From the NCBI RefSeq assembly GCF_003149535.1, contig NZ_QGDB01000001.1, forward strand, positions 620,001 to 684,000: a stretch of 64,000 bases of DNA. The letters run 5' to 3'. The notes under the pieces are model-generated. The model searched no databases. It was not told the origin of the DNA and worked only from the letters and a program-made list of their open reading frames with translations. The translations under genes were made by a program, and so were the position numbers. Source of the stretch: Falsochrobactrum shanghaiense. Lineage in GTDB: Bacteria; Pseudomonadota; Alphaproteobacteria; Rhizobiales; Rhizobiaceae. Of this stretch, positions 1-10,173 are shown in pieces (the stretch's first letter is position 1; each line of letters starts with the position of its first letter).

Positions 1-598
1 GAACCGGCAGCGTGCCGATATTCTGGAGATATTCGACGAACTCGAAAAACGGATAGGCGATGAAGAATATCAGGCCGTCCATGAAAGTGCGATAAATCCG
101 GTCGGGCTTCACCACCAGTTCGGCATCGTCGCGAAACAGCGCGAAATTGGGAAAAAAGCGCGGAACCCGCGCCAGATATTCGCGATAGGGCTGGCCGAAA
201 TTCTGCGCGAGAAACTTTTCTTCCGTGCGGATCACTGTCGCAAAAGCCAGATAGCACAAAAGGCCGAAAGCCAGTGCCACGATCAGGCTTCCCGTCTGCG
301 CACCCACGCCCACAGCGCCGATGGCGCTGAAAACATAAAGCGGATTGCGCGTCACCGAATAGGGACCACTGCTTACGATTTCAGCGCTCTTGCGGCCACC
401 AATATAGAGCGTGCACCATATGCGCCCGATAATGGCGACAACGATCAGGCTGATGCCGAATGCTTCGATATATTCATGAATGTGGTTTGAAGATTGCGCC
501 CTCACGAACAGCAGCGCTACAACCAGAAGCGCTATGATGATTGCAATTACCTGCCGACGACGCTGCTGATATTTGCCCAGTTCGCCCAATGTTTTCAT
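1..598 (-). CDS. Isoprenylcysteine carboxyl methyltransferase-like membrane protein (partial)
   Basis: The reading frame starts at ATG 598 (MKTLGELGKYQQ) and runs off the left edge, so the C-terminus is missing; about 199 residues are visible. There are hydrophobic segments near residues 18-32, 45-60 and 90-115. The stretch SGPYSVTRNPLYV is the hallmark of the ICMT/phospholipid methyltransferase superfamily (RNP-Y motif), followed by EEKFL and FGQPYREY, which in this family lie in the SAM-binding C-terminal part. The substrate cannot be told; in bacteria such proteins methylate lipids or small molecules or are uncharacterised. It lies 78 bp downstream of infC on the same strand, separated by a terminator. 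Confidence 0.75.
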   Translation of the reverse strand, partial: MKTLGELGKYQQRRRQVIAIIIALLVVALLFVRAQSSNHIHEYIEAFGISLIVVAIIGRIWCTLYIGGRKSAEIVSSGPYSVTRNPLYVFSAIGAVGVGAQTGSLIVALAFGLLCYLAFATVIRTEEKFLAQNFGQPYREYLARVPRFFPNFALFRDDAELVVKPDRIYRTFMDGLIFFIAYPFFEFVEYLQNIGTLPV

Positions 599-626
599 GT
601 CTGTTCCTGAAAGCGATTTGTTCAGG

Positions 627-652
627 CAAAGAAAAACCGCCCGAAAGGCGGC
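627..652 (-). terminator. Rho-independent terminator of infC
   Basis: Read on the minus strand, CCGCC-TTTCGG-GCGG forms a hairpin (637-651) followed by a T-run (positions 636-632). It lies directly after the infC stop codon and before the next minus-strand gene. Confidence 0.75.
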
Positions 653-676
653 TTTTCCAAGGCAATATGAGAAAGA

Positions 677-1213
677 TCAGCGCGGAGCCAGCACCATCAT
701 CATCTGGCGGCCTTCGAGCTTCGGCTCGGCTTCCACCTTCGCGATCTCGGTTGTCTCTTCCTTGACGCGCTGGAGCAGCTTCATGCCAAGCTCCTGATGC
801 GCCATTTCACGTCCGCGAAAACGCAGCGTGAACTTGACCTTGTCGCCTTCATCGAAGAAACGCTGCGCAGCCCGCATCTTCACCTCATAATCATGGGTGT
901 CGATGTTCGGTCGCATCTTGATTTCCTTGATTTCGACCGTCTTCTGCTTTTTGCGCGCTTCGGAAGCTTTTTTCTGATTCTGATATTTCAGCTTGCCAAG
1001 ATCCACGATCTTGCAGACGGGCGGTTCGGCATTCGGCACGATCTCGACGAGATCAAGGCCAGCTTCCTCCGCCAGCGCAATTGCTTCCTGAATCGAAACG
1101 GTGCCGTGGTTCTGTCCCTCGGCATCAATAAGCTGAACCCGGGGCACCCGGATATCGCGGTTGGAACGTGGTCCATCTTTCTGGACCGGCGTCGCTCTGA
1201 ACGGTCGGCGAAT
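677..1213 (-). CDS. infC: Translation initiation factor IF-3, ATT start codon
   Basis: IF-3 binds the 30S subunit, keeps it apart from 50S and checks start-codon/initiator-tRNA pairing. The protein has the N-terminal domain ([14 protein letters not shown]), the lysine-rich linker (around [16 protein letters not shown]) and the C-terminal domain ([15 protein letters not shown]). The first ATG/GTG-type start in frame (GTG at 1147) would remove conserved N-terminal residues. Upstream in frame is an ATT at 1213-1211 with AGGAG at 1227-1223, a 9-nt spacing, giving [20 protein letters not shown] and 178 residues, the usual family length. An AUU start is the known basis of IF-3 autoregulation in enterobacteria, because IF-3 discriminates against it. 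The usual downstream rpmI-rplT are not adjacent here. Confidence 0.95.
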   Translation of the reverse strand: MRRPFRATPVQKDGPRSNRDIRVPRVQLIDAEGQNHGTVSIQEAIALAEEAGLDLVEIVPNAEPPVCKIVDLGKLKYQNQKKASEARKKQKTVEIKEIKMRPNIDTHDYEVKMRAAQRFFDEGDKVKFTLRFRGREMAHQELGMKLLQRVKEETTEIAKVEAEPKLEGRQMMMVLAPR

Positions 1214-1493
1214 GGTCGTTATCTCCTGATTATTGTCACTAAAGGCGATTCAATTTCGTTGCCGCGATGACATATCCCCAATCAAACCGCAGTCGGTCAC
1301 GGAAATGTCGTCAAGCAGACACTAAAGTCAATAGCATCTTTCATATGAAAAATCACCCCCGGACGTTAAAGACGATAAACAAGCTTTGGGGGCGACAGAC
1401 GACATATCGGTCGCATTTCTCACGATTACAAGGACATTGGCTAATGCGGCCCGTTATGGCAGTCATAGGCGCCGGATAATCAGGAGAAAGAAT

Positions 1494-2273
1494 ATGAGCC
1501 ACGCGCAACCGGAATTCATCAAGGTGAACGGAGCTGAAATCGCCGTGCGCCACAGGGCGGGAAGCCAGATGCCCGGTGTGATCTGGCTTGGCGGCTATCG
1601 CTCCGACATGATGGGCACCAAGGCGCTGGCGCTCGATGAATGGGCGCAAGAGACCGGCCATGGCGCGTTGCGGCTCGATTATTCCGGCCATGGTGAGTCG
1701 GGCGGCGATTTCAACGAAGGCACGATCTCGCGCTGGCTCTCTGAAAGCCTTGCCGTCTATCGCCACTATGCAAAAGGTCCACAGATTCTGGTCGGCTCCT
1801 CCATGGGCGGCTGGATTGCGCTGCGCATGGCGCAGGAACTCAAAAAGCAGGGCGAAGCACTCGCGGGAATGGTGCTGATCGCACCGGCACCGGATTTCAC
1901 CGCCCTTCTCGTGGAACCCGGTCTGAGCGAGCGCCAGAAACAGGATCTTGCTGAGAAAGGCTATTGCGAAGAACCTTCCGCCTATTCGCCCGAACCCGAC
2001 ATCTATACGCGCGCATTGATCGAGGACGGGCGCGACAATCTCGTTCTCAAGGGCATTATCGAGACGGGCTGCCCGGTGCATATATTGCAGGGCATGCAGG
2101 ACGAGGACGTGCCCTATAAACACGCGCTGACGCTGATCGAACACCTGCCGGTCGATGATGTCACGCTCACACTGGTGCGCGATGGCGACCACAGGCTTTC
2201 GCGCGAACAGGATATCCATCTGCTCATCCGCACCCTTGACGGGCTTGTGGAGTGCATTCCCTCACAGGGCTGA
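1494..2273 (+). CDS. Alpha/beta hydrolase (ABHD10-like serine esterase)
   Basis: A 259-residue alpha/beta hydrolase. The nucleophile elbow is GSSMGG with Ser103; the acid is probably Asp203 or Asp205 (MQDEDVP), and the histidine is His233 (DGDHRLS). The oxyanion region WLGGYRSDMMGTKA and LRLDYSGHGESGG match the ABHD10/mycophenolic-acid acyl-glucuronide esterase group, so a small-ester or thioester substrate is likely but unproven. The start at 1494 is chosen for GGAG at 1482-1485 (AGGAGAAAGAATATG); an upstream in-frame start at 1386 has no family support. It is divergent from infC and probably has its own promoter in the 280-bp gap. Confidence 0.85.
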   Translation: MSHAQPEFIKVNGAEIAVRHRAGSQMPGVIWLGGYRSDMMGTKALALDEWAQETGHGALRLDYSGHGESGGDFNEGTISRWLSESLAVYRHYAKGPQILVGSSMGGWIALRMAQELKKQGEALAGMVLIAPAPDFTALLVEPGLSERQKQDLAEKGYCEEPSAYSPEPDIYTRALIEDGRDNLVLKGIIETGCPVHILQGMQDEDVPYKHALTLIEHLPVDDVTLTLVRDGDHRLSREQDIHLLIRTLDGLVECIPSQG

Positions 2274-2451
2274 CCCTGAAAACTGCGAAAAAAAATTTGC
2301 AGCGAATCACATTGCTTAGCTCTTGCCGGGCGCAAATCGGACTGCGGTATTCTTGAAATGCCGCAATTTTCTCACCACGTCGAAATCAAGCCGCCAGTTC
2401 AATATCTGCATGGTGCAGAAGAGAGGCCGGCCATAATCGACGGAGTAGACC

Positions 2452-2907
2452 ATGACAAATTCCGCATTGATCCGCCCGGCATGGACGCCAGCCACGATTG
2501 CGCTGATGGTGCTCGGCTTCATCCTTTTCTGGCCGCTCGGCCTTGCCATGCTGGCCTATATCATCTGGGGCGACCGCCTCGAAGGCTTCAAGCGCAATGT
2601 GAACGAGAAGACCGATTCCGTATTCGGCTCTTTCCGCGGCTGCTGCAAGAATGAAAGCTTCAGCTTTACCGGCAATACCGGCAATGCCGCTTTCGACGAC
2701 TGGCGCCGTGAGGAGCTGGAACGTCTTGCGGAAGAACGCCGCAAGCTTGAGGAAGCCCGTGCCGAATTCGAAACCTATGCCGCCGAGCTTCGCCGTGCAC
2801 GCGACAAGGAAGAATTCGACCGCTTCATGGCAGAACGCCGCACCAGCGCAAAAAGGACGCCCGCGCCGCGCGAAAACGACGACGAGAACGGCTTTACCGG
2901 CGAATAA
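2452..2907 (+). CDS. DUF2852 membrane protein
   Basis: 151 residues, matching the DUF2852 family of alphaproteobacterial proteins: WTPATIALMVLGFILFWPLGLAMLAYIIWGDRL forms one hairpin-like or single hydrophobic segment at about residues 11-40. It is followed by a short cysteine-containing stretch (FRGCCKNE) and a charged region rich in E, R and A (about 78-130) likely to be a coiled coil. The C-terminus is hydrophilic (PRENDDENGF). Function is unknown. It is followed by a hairpin terminator, so it is probably a single-gene unit. Confidence 0.8.
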   Translation: MTNSALIRPAWTPATIALMVLGFILFWPLGLAMLAYIIWGDRLEGFKRNVNEKTDSVFGSFRGCCKNESFSFTGNTGNAAFDDWRREELERLAEERRKLEEARAEFETYAAELRRARDKEEFDRFMAERRTSAKRTPAPRENDDENGFTGE

Positions 2908-2934
2908 GCGGTAAAACAGCCTCGAAAAAGCATG

Positions 2935-2966
2935 AAACGGCGCGGTTTATCCGCGCCGTTTATCTA
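2935..2966 (+). terminator. Hairpin terminator after the DUF2852 gene
   Basis: An 11-bp perfect stem (AAACGGCGCGG at 2935-2945, CCGCGCCGTTT at 2951-2961) with a 5-nt loop; the trailing T-run is short and interrupted. Confidence 0.7.
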
Positions 2967-3016
2967 TCTCCCATAAATTTTACTGGCTTTTTGCGCGAAT
3001 CGCTTATTCTTGAGCA

Positions 3017-3763
3017 ATGGGCTTTTCCTTTTTTCGTTCCGTCCCGGCCGGTCCGGCGACCGTCAGAAGCGAGCGCGTTCACGCGGTCGGCGGTCGTGAA
3101 ATGCCATTGCGGATATTCGAGAACCCGCGCGCCAAGCGGCTGACGCTGCGTATCGAAGCGAACGGCAAGGGGTTGCGCGTCACCATCCCGCCCGGACTGC
3201 CGGAACGGGAAGTGCAGAGCTTTCTGCGCCGCCACGAAGGCTGGCTCGAAAGCCGCATTGCAAAACTGCCCGACCAGCCCGGCATCCGGAGCGGGGTGAA
3301 AATACCCATTCGCGGCGTGCCCCATCTCATCGCGCATCAGGCCGGGCGCGGCACCATCGAAAAGCTTGACGGCAATATATTGCTGGTTCATGGCGATGCC
3401 GCCCATTTGCCGCGCCGTGTTGCCGATTACCTCAAGGGTGAAGTCAAGCGCGACATCGAGGCACTCGTCGCGCGCCATACGGCAACCGTCGGGCGCAAGG
3501 CCAAAGCCATCCGCTTCAAGGATACGAAAAGCCGCTGGGGTTCGTGTACATCGGATGGCGTCCTGTCCTTTTCATGGCGTATAGGCATGGCGCCGCCGCC
3601 CGTGATAAACTATCTCGTGGCCCACGAAGTGGCGCATCTCATCGAGATGAACCATGGACCGAAATTCTGGAAACTCTGCCAGGAGCTTTGCCCCGACACC
3701 GAGCGCTGCAAGGCATGGCTAAAGCGCAATGGCAGCGCATTACAGGCTATCGACTTTTCATGA
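3017..3763 (+). CDS. M48-type zinc metallopeptidase (YgjP/DUF45 family)
   Basis: 248 residues ending in the YgjP-like metallopeptidase domain. The zinc motif HEVAH is at residues 203-207, with a third probable ligand in MNHGPKFW (His213). Upstream KSRWGSCTSDGVLSFSWRI is the family's other hallmark (CSxxxxxxxNWRL-like). The N-terminal half (IFENPRAKRLTLRIEANGKGLRVTIPPG) is the usual beta-rich family domain. No signal peptide is seen, so it is probably cytoplasmic; the substrate is unknown. The stop codon overlaps the start of the next gene (ATGA at 3760-3763), suggesting translational coupling. Confidence 0.85.
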   Translation: MGFSFFRSVPAGPATVRSERVHAVGGREMPLRIFENPRAKRLTLRIEANGKGLRVTIPPGLPEREVQSFLRRHEGWLESRIAKLPDQPGIRSGVKIPIRGVPHLIAHQAGRGTIEKLDGNILLVHGDAAHLPRRVADYLKGEVKRDIEALVARHTATVGRKAKAIRFKDTKSRWGSCTSDGVLSFSWRIGMAPPPVINYLVAHEVAHLIEMNHGPKFWKLCQELCPDTERCKAWLKRNGSALQAIDFS

Positions 3764-4413
3764 ATCAAACCATTCTGACCGCCGCAAAGGTGCTTTGGGA
3801 TTACCATTGCATCTATGATCCGCTACAAAAGGCCGATGTGATCATCGGGTTTGGCAGTTACGACCTGCGGGTGGCGGAACGCGCCGCCGCGCTTTATCTC
3901 GAAGGGCTGGCGCCCTCGCTTCTCTTCACCGGCAAGGGCGGCAGCGGAACGGAAGGCCTGTTTGCGACCACGGCGGCGGAAGCCTTCGCGGCGATTGCGA
4001 TCGAACGCGGCGTGCCTGAAAGCGCGATCATCATCGAGCCGGATGCCAGCAATATCGGCGAGAAAGTCTCGCTCTCACGCGAAAAGCTCGGGCCGGGCGC
4101 CATCAGCGCGATTTTCGTGACCAAACCGCAAACGCAACACCGGGTTCACGCCACGGTGGCGCGGTATTGGCCGGAAGCGAAAGCCTTCATCACCGCGCCG
4201 CTGACCGCTTTCGAAGACCAGCCCACCGAGCATTACCCGTTTGAAATGCTGGCGCGTGAACTGGTCGGCGATCTCAAACGCATTCTCGCATATCCGGCAA
4301 AAGGCTTTCAGATCGCGCAAGCCATTCCCCTTGAGGTGATGGAAGCATATGATTACCTGATTGCACACGGCATCGATGACCAGTCTATAGGCGCTAACGG
4401 CGATCCGGCTTGA
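3760..4413 (+). CDS. YdcF-family protein (DUF218)
   Basis: 217 residues from ATG 3760, which overlaps the stop of the metallopeptidase gene; a frame extending upstream to 3544 lies inside that gene and is rejected. The domain is DUF218/YdcF: ADVIIGFGSYDLRVAERAAALYLEG, then LLFTGKGG and IEPDASNIGEKVSLS. E. coli YdcF binds S-adenosylmethionine, but no reaction is firmly known for the family. It lacks the N-terminal membrane segment of the SanA/ElyC branch, so it is probably cytoplasmic. Confidence 0.8.
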   Translation: MNQTILTAAKVLWDYHCIYDPLQKADVIIGFGSYDLRVAERAAALYLEGLAPSLLFTGKGGSGTEGLFATTAAEAFAAIAIERGVPESAIIIEPDASNIGEKVSLSREKLGPGAISAIFVTKPQTQHRVHATVARYWPEAKAFITAPLTAFEDQPTEHYPFEMLARELVGDLKRILAYPAKGFQIAQAIPLEVMEAYDYLIAHGIDDQSIGANGDPA

Positions 4414-4444
4414 GTCGCGCCGCAATTTGTGCGACGGGAATGCG

Positions 4445-5113
4445 ATGGTTCTTGATATAAAAATATGTGGCCTGAAAACGCCCGAAGCGGTTGCCGCCGC
4501 TCTGGATGGCGGAGCGACGCATATCGGTTTCATCTTCTTTCCCAAAAGCCCGCGCCACCTTGCGCCCGCACAGGCAGCGCACCTGCGTGATGCAGCGCGT
4601 GGACGCGCAAAGGTGGTTGCCGTGACGGTGGATGCGGATGACGCGGCGCTCGATGAAATCGTCGCCCGGCTTTATCCCGACATGCTGCAATTGCATGGCC
4701 ATGAGACGCCGGAACGTGTAAGCTTCGTCAAGAAGCGCTATGGCCTGCCGGTCATGAAGGCGTTTGCCGTGCGCGAGGCTTCCGATTTGGCCGCCATTGC
4801 GCCCTATAAAGGCATTGCCGACCGCTTTCTTTTCGACGCCAAGCCGCCGAAAGGCGCTGAGCTTCCCGGCGGCAATGGCGTCGCATTCGACTGGACCTTG
4901 CTTGATACGCTTGACGCGGATGTCGATTACATGCTTTCCGGTGGGCTGAATGCGGGCAACATCGCCGAGGCGCTGCAAAAGACCAGAGCGCCGGGCATCG
5001 ATGTGTCGTCCGGTGTGGAGCGCGCGCCCGGCGAAAAGGACGTGCATCTTATCGAGGAATTTTTCCAGGCCATTGCCAGAGCGGATAAAAAATCATCCGC
5101 AGACCATGCCTGA
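4445..5113 (+). CDS. trpF: Phosphoribosylanthranilate isomerase
   Basis: TrpF catalyses the Amadori rearrangement of phosphoribosylanthranilate to CdRP in tryptophan synthesis. The 222-residue protein begins LDIKICGLKTPEAV, where the cysteine of KICG is the catalytic base; the acid is the Asp of LFDAKPP. FIFFPKSPRH and MLSGGLNAGNIAEAL form the phosphate-binding region, and PGIDVSSGVE closes the barrel. ATG 4445 is preferred over an in-frame ATG at 4427. It heads trpF-trpB-trpA-accD-folC; trpE, trpD and trpC are not in the window. Confidence 0.95.
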   Translation: MVLDIKICGLKTPEAVAAALDGGATHIGFIFFPKSPRHLAPAQAAHLRDAARGRAKVVAVTVDADDAALDEIVARLYPDMLQLHGHETPERVSFVKKRYGLPVMKAFAVREASDLAAIAPYKGIADRFLFDAKPPKGAELPGGNGVAFDWTLLDTLDADVDYMLSGGLNAGNIAEALQKTRAPGIDVSSGVERAPGEKDVHLIEEFFQAIARADKKSSADHA

Positions 5114-5119
5114 ACATGA

Positions 5120-6382
<1,263 letters not shown>

Positions 6383-6387
6383 GGGAA

Positions 6388-7233
6388 ATGACTATGACCA
6401 CCCGCATCGACACCAAATTCGCTCAGTTGAAATCCGAAGGCCGTCCGGCGCTTGTCACCTATTTCATGGGCGGCGATCCCGATTATGAAACCTCGCTTGA
6501 AGTGATGAAGGCGCTGCCCAAGGCCGGTTCCGACGTGATCGAGCTTGGCATGCCCTTTTCCGATCCGATGGCCGATGGCCCGGCGATTCAGGCCGCTGGT
6601 CTGCGTTCGCTCAAGGCCGGGCAGACGCTGGCCAAGACGCTGAAAATGGCCGAAGATTTCCGCAAGCAGGACGACACGACGCCCATCGTGCTGATGGGCT
6701 ATTACAATCCGATCTATATTTACGGCGTCGAACGCTTTCTCAACGATGCCAAAGCCTCGGGCATTGATGGGCTGATTATCGTCGATCTGCCATCCGAAAT
6801 GGACAAGGAATTGTGCATTCCGGCAATGGAGGCGGGCATCAGCTTCATCCGCCTCACCACACCGACCACCGACGACAAGCGCCTGCCCAAGGTGCTGCAC
6901 AATTCTTCGGGCTTCGTCTATTATGTCTCGATGAACGGCATTACCGGCTCGGCCATCGCCGATACATCCGCCGTCGCAGATGCGGTTCGCCGCATCAAGA
7001 AAAGCACGCAATTGCCGATCTGCGTCGGCTTTGGCGTCAAGACGCCGGAGCAGGCGGCAGCCATTGGCGCTGCGGCTGACGGCGTTGTGGTGGGCACGGC
7101 AATCGTCAATGCCATTGCCGGAGAACTGGGCGCAGACGGCAAGGCGAAGGGCGACCCCGTCGCTGCCGCGACAAAGCTTGTAAGCGCATTGGCGCAGAGC
7201 ATTCGCGCGACGCGCCTTGAAGCCGCCCAATAA
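6388..7233 (+). CDS. trpA: Tryptophan synthase alpha chain
   Basis: TrpA cleaves indole-3-glycerol phosphate to indole and glyceraldehyde-3-phosphate and channels indole to TrpB. The TIM barrel shows the catalytic glutamate in [17 protein letters not shown] and the catalytic aspartate in [11 protein letters not shown]. The phosphate-binding loop is [14 protein letters not shown] with [10 protein letters not shown]. 281 residues from ATG 6388; an ATG two codons later (6394) is an equal alternative. Confidence 0.97.
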   Translation: MTMTTRIDTKFAQLKSEGRPALVTYFMGGDPDYETSLEVMKALPKAGSDVIELGMPFSDPMADGPAIQAAGLRSLKAGQTLAKTLKMAEDFRKQDDTTPIVLMGYYNPIYIYGVERFLNDAKASGIDGLIIVDLPSEMDKELCIPAMEAGISFIRLTTPTTDDKRLPKVLHNSSGFVYYVSMNGITGSAIADTSAVADAVRRIKKSTQLPICVGFGVKTPEQAAAIGAAADGVVVGTAIVNAIAGELGADGKAKGDPVAAATKLVSALAQSIRATRLEAAQ

Positions 7234-7285
7234 ATCGGCCATTTAAGCAGCGAACACTGTAGAACAAGAAACGGGACCAAACGTC

Positions 7286-8191
7286 ATGAACTGGATCACC
7301 AATTACGTCCGCCCGAAGATCAATTCGATGCTCGGACGGCGCGAAATGCCGGAAAATCTTTGGATCAAGGATCCATCGACCGGCGAAATGGTGTTCCACA
7401 AGGATCTTGAGAGCAATCAGTTCGTGATTCCCTCCTCCGGCCATCACATGCGCATCAAGGGCAAGGACCGTCTGCGTTTCTTCTTCGACAAGGGCGAATA
7501 TACGACGCTGGAAGCGCCGAAAGTTCCGCTCGACCCGCTGAAATTCCGCGACGAGAAGAAATATATCGACCGTCTCAAGGATTATCGCACCCGCACCGGC
7601 ATGGATGACGCCATCATCAACGGGCTTGGCACCATCGAGGGCCTGCCCATCGTCGCCACCGTGCAGGATTTCGGCTTCATGGGCGGTTCGCTGGGCATGG
7701 GCGCGGGCGAAGCCATCATTCAGGGCTTTGAGAAGGCCATCGAACTCAAGCGTCCGCTGGTGCTGTTTGCAGCTTCCGGCGGCGCGCGCATGCAGGAGGG
7801 CATTCTTTCACTCATGCAGCTTCCGCGCACCACGGTTGCCGTGGAAATGCTGAAAGAAGCGGGCCTGCCCTATATTGTCGTCCTCACCAATCCGACCACC
7901 GGCGGCGTCACCGCTTCCTACGCCATGCTGGGTGACATCCATATTGCCGAACCGGGCGCGCTGATCGGTTTTGCCGGGCCGCGCGTGATCGAGCAGACCA
8001 TTCGCGAAAAGCTGCCCGAAGGCTTCCAGAGCGCCGAATATCTGATGGAGCACGGCATGGTCGATATGGTCGTTTCGCGGCTCGAACTGAAGGAAACCAT
8101 TGCGCGCCTGCTCAAGATCATGACCCGGCAGCCGGCCAACAGCGATCTCCCTGCCCCTGAACAGCCAGAAGCTGACAGCAAGGCGGCCTGA
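7286..8191 (+). CDS. accD: Acetyl-CoA carboxylase carboxyltransferase subunit beta, zinc-ribbon cysteines absent
   Basis: AccD forms with AccA the carboxyltransferase that moves the carboxyl group from biotin-BCCP to acetyl-CoA, the first committed step of fatty acid synthesis. The crotonase-like core is intact: [43 protein letters not shown] and [11 protein letters not shown]. In the N-terminal zinc ribbon (about residues 26-55) the four cysteines of the E. coli protein are missing: the stretch reads [15 protein letters not shown] then VIPSSGHHM. It follows trpA by 52 bp and precedes folC by 2 bp, the normal alphaproteobacterial order. Confidence 0.96.
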   Translation: MNWITNYVRPKINSMLGRREMPENLWIKDPSTGEMVFHKDLESNQFVIPSSGHHMRIKGKDRLRFFFDKGEYTTLEAPKVPLDPLKFRDEKKYIDRLKDYRTRTGMDDAIINGLGTIEGLPIVATVQDFGFMGGSLGMGAGEAIIQGFEKAIELKRPLVLFAASGGARMQEGILSLMQLPRTTVAVEMLKEAGLPYIVVLTNPTTGGVTASYAMLGDIHIAEPGALIGFAGPRVIEQTIREKLPEGFQSAEYLMEHGMVDMVVSRLELKETIARLLKIMTRQPANSDLPAPEQPEADSKAA

Positions 8192-8193
8192 TC

Positions 8194-9522
8194 GTGGCAG
8201 GAAAAGCGGATGCCGTCATCGAGCGGTTGATGCAATTGCATCCAAAAGGTTTCGATCTTTCTCTGGAGCGCATTCGCGGCCTTCTGGAGAAGCTCGGCAA
8301 TCCGCATCTCAACCTGCCGCCCGTCATCCATATTGCCGGAACCAACGGCAAGGGCTCGGCCAGTGCCTTCTGCCGCGCCATTCTCGAAGCCAGCGGCTTT
8401 GGCGTTCACGTCCATACTTCGCCGCATCTGGTCAACTGGCATGAGCGCTATCGGCTTGCCGCCAAGGGCGGCGGCGAATTCGTTTCCGACGATGTTCTGG
8501 CGGATGCCATAGAACGCGTCGAAGCGGCCAATGGCGGGCAGCATATCACGGTTTTTGAAATCCTCTCCGCCGTTGCCTTCGTGCTGTTTTCCGAACATCC
8601 GGCGGATGTCGTCATCCTTGAAGTGGGGCTTGGCGGGCGTTTCGACGCAACCAACGTCATTGATGATCCCGCCGCAGCGCTGATCATGCCCATCTCGATC
8701 GACCATCAGGCCTATCTGGGCGACAAGGTGGAGCTGATCGCCGCCGAAAAGGCCGGTATCATCAAGGAAGGCTGTCCGGTCGTCATCGGCTTCCAGTTCT
8801 TCGATGCGGCGCGCGAAGTGCTGACCTCCACCGCCGACCGCCTCAATTGCCCGGTTTCGGTCTATGGGCAGGATTTCCTCGCCTTTGAGGAACATGGGCG
8901 GATGGTGTTCCAGAACGAGGACGGGCTGATTGACCTGCCCCTGCCGCGCCTGCCCGGACGCCACCAGATCGCCAATGCGGCGGCGGCAATCGAAACCGTG
9001 CAGATGGCGGGCTTTACCATTACGGAAAAAGCGGCTGAAAAAGCGCTGATGGTCGTGGACTGGCCCGCGCGCATGCAGCGGCTTACCCATGGCGCGCTGG
9101 TCGATCTTGCGCCTCCGGCTTCGGAAATCTGGCTCGATGGCGGGCATAATCCCGGCGCGGGCATTGTCATAGCCGAAGCGCTGGGCGATCTTGAAGAGCG
9201 CTCCACACGACCGCTTTTCCTCATTACCGGCATGATCAACACCAAGGATCCGACCGGCTATTTCGAAGCTTTCGCAGGTATGGCGCGGCATGTCTTCACG
9301 GTGCCCATTTCATCCAGCGATGCGACCATCGCAAATGATACACTGGCGCTGGCGGCACAAAAAGCCGGACTTTCGGCAGAGCCGGTGCATTCGGTGGCCA
9401 ATGCATTGAAGCTCTTGCGCGATACCTGGCCGCATGATGAAGCGCCGCCGCGCATCCTGATCGGCGGCTCGCTTTATCTGGCAGGCGAAGTGCTGGCGGA
9501 AAACGGCACTCCGCCACTCTAG
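8194..9522 (+). CDS. folC: Bifunctional folylpolyglutamate / dihydrofolate synthase
   Basis: FolC adds L-glutamate to dihydropteroate and to folates in ATP-dependent steps. The P-loop is IAGTNGKGSASAF, and the Mur-ligase-type domain continues with HTSPHLVNWHER and EVGLGGRFDATN. The C-terminal part has WLDGGHNPGAG, also typical. The 442 residues match the family. The start is GTG at 8194, two bases after the accD stop, so the genes are probably translationally coupled. The track of the frame allows no better start. Confidence 0.95.
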   Translation: MAGKADAVIERLMQLHPKGFDLSLERIRGLLEKLGNPHLNLPPVIHIAGTNGKGSASAFCRAILEASGFGVHVHTSPHLVNWHERYRLAAKGGGEFVSDDVLADAIERVEAANGGQHITVFEILSAVAFVLFSEHPADVVILEVGLGGRFDATNVIDDPAAALIMPISIDHQAYLGDKVELIAAEKAGIIKEGCPVVIGFQFFDAAREVLTSTADRLNCPVSVYGQDFLAFEEHGRMVFQNEDGLIDLPLPRLPGRHQIANAAAAIETVQMAGFTITEKAAEKALMVVDWPARMQRLTHGALVDLAPPASEIWLDGGHNPGAGIVIAEALGDLEERSTRPLFLITGMINTKDPTGYFEAFAGMARHVFTVPISSSDATIANDTLALAAQKAGLSAEPVHSVANALKLLRDTWPHDEAPPRILIGGSLYLAGEVLAENGTPPL

Positions 9523-9526
9523 TGTT

Positions 9527-9581
9527 GTTTTTACGCGCATCTTATTCCGAAAACCGCTTCACACTTTTCGGGATGCGCTCG
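9527..9581. repeat. Dispersed Rhizobiales-type intergenic repeat
   Basis: A nested palindromic element just after folC: outer arms GCGCATC (9535-9541) and GATGCGC (9572-9578), inner arms CCGAAAA (9547-9553) and TTTTCGG (9565-9571). The segment ACCGCTTCACACTTTTCGG is closely related to the repeats at 10124 and 43859. Confidence 0.7.
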
Positions 9582-9584
9582 AAA

Positions 9585-9617
9585 ATAAAACCCGGCGCAA
9601 AGGCCGGGCTTTTCATT
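9585..9617. terminator. Bidirectional terminator between folC and trxA
   Basis: Stem CCCGGC (9591-9596) and GCCGGG (9603-9608), loop GCAAAG. On the plus strand it is followed by CTTTTCATTT, on the minus strand by TTTTATTTTC, so it can end both convergent units. Confidence 0.8.
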
Positions 9618-9634
9618 TCTATAAGTCGCTCTTA

Positions 9635-9958
9635 TCAAGCAGCGGAAGCCTTGATCCAGTCGGCAAGGCGGCTCTTTGGAGCAGCACCCACCATATTGGC
9701 GGCGAGTTCACCATCCTTGAACAGAAGAAGTGTCGGGATCGAACGTACGCCGAACTGGGCTGCGAGTTCCGGATTCTCGTCGATATTGACCTTGGCGATC
9801 TTGACCTTTCCGGCCATTTCCGCCGCGATCTCATCGAGTGCCGGGGCGATCATCTTGCATGGACCGCACCATTCAGCCCAAAAATCCACCACAACCGGCT
9901 CGCTCGACTGAAGAACGTCCGATTGAAAATTGCTGTTATCGACCTTTACGGTTGTCAT
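9635..9958 (-). CDS. trxA: Thioredoxin 1
   Basis: Cytoplasmic disulfide reductase. The active site WCGPC has its cysteines at residues 31 and 34, and the cis-proline lies in the conserved SIPTLLLF segment. The start ATG 9958 ([11 protein letters not shown]) gives the canonical 107 residues; the frame is open further upstream to 10009, but that extension is not conserved in the family. It lies downstream of addA on the same strand, with a repeat element between, so it probably also has its own promoter. Confidence 0.97.
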   Translation of the reverse strand: MTTVKVDNSNFQSDVLQSSEPVVVDFWAEWCGPCKMIAPALDEIAAEMAGKVKIAKVNIDENPELAAQFGVRSIPTLLLFKDGELAANMVGAAPKSRLADWIKASAA

Positions 9959-10068
9959 GGGGCTGTCCTCTTCTTCGCACCAAAGCGGCAGATATGTTTG
10001 CAGACTCACTCAGAACCTGCTTCTCTTGACCATATCATGTGGCGCGCGCGCCGCCATCCGTCAAGTTC

Positions 10069-10173
10069 TAGAGCGGTTCCTGTTTAAACAGAATCGCCGG
10101 AACCGCTCTATTTTTTATTTTATCGCATTATCCGGACGCAAAACCGTTTCACACTTTTGCTGGAAATGCTCTA
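10069..10173. repeat. Dispersed intergenic repeat with terminal hairpin
   Basis: Composite element between trxA and addA. A 12-bp inverted repeat TAGAGCGGTTCC (10069-10080) / GGAACCGCTCTA (10099-10110) surrounds the palindrome TGTTTAAACA. It is followed by a T-run and by CGCATTATCC-GGACGCAAAACC-GTTTCACACTTTTGC-TGGAAATGCT at 10124-10170. The last part recurs at 43859-43903. The right edge meets the addA stop codon. Confidence 0.75.
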
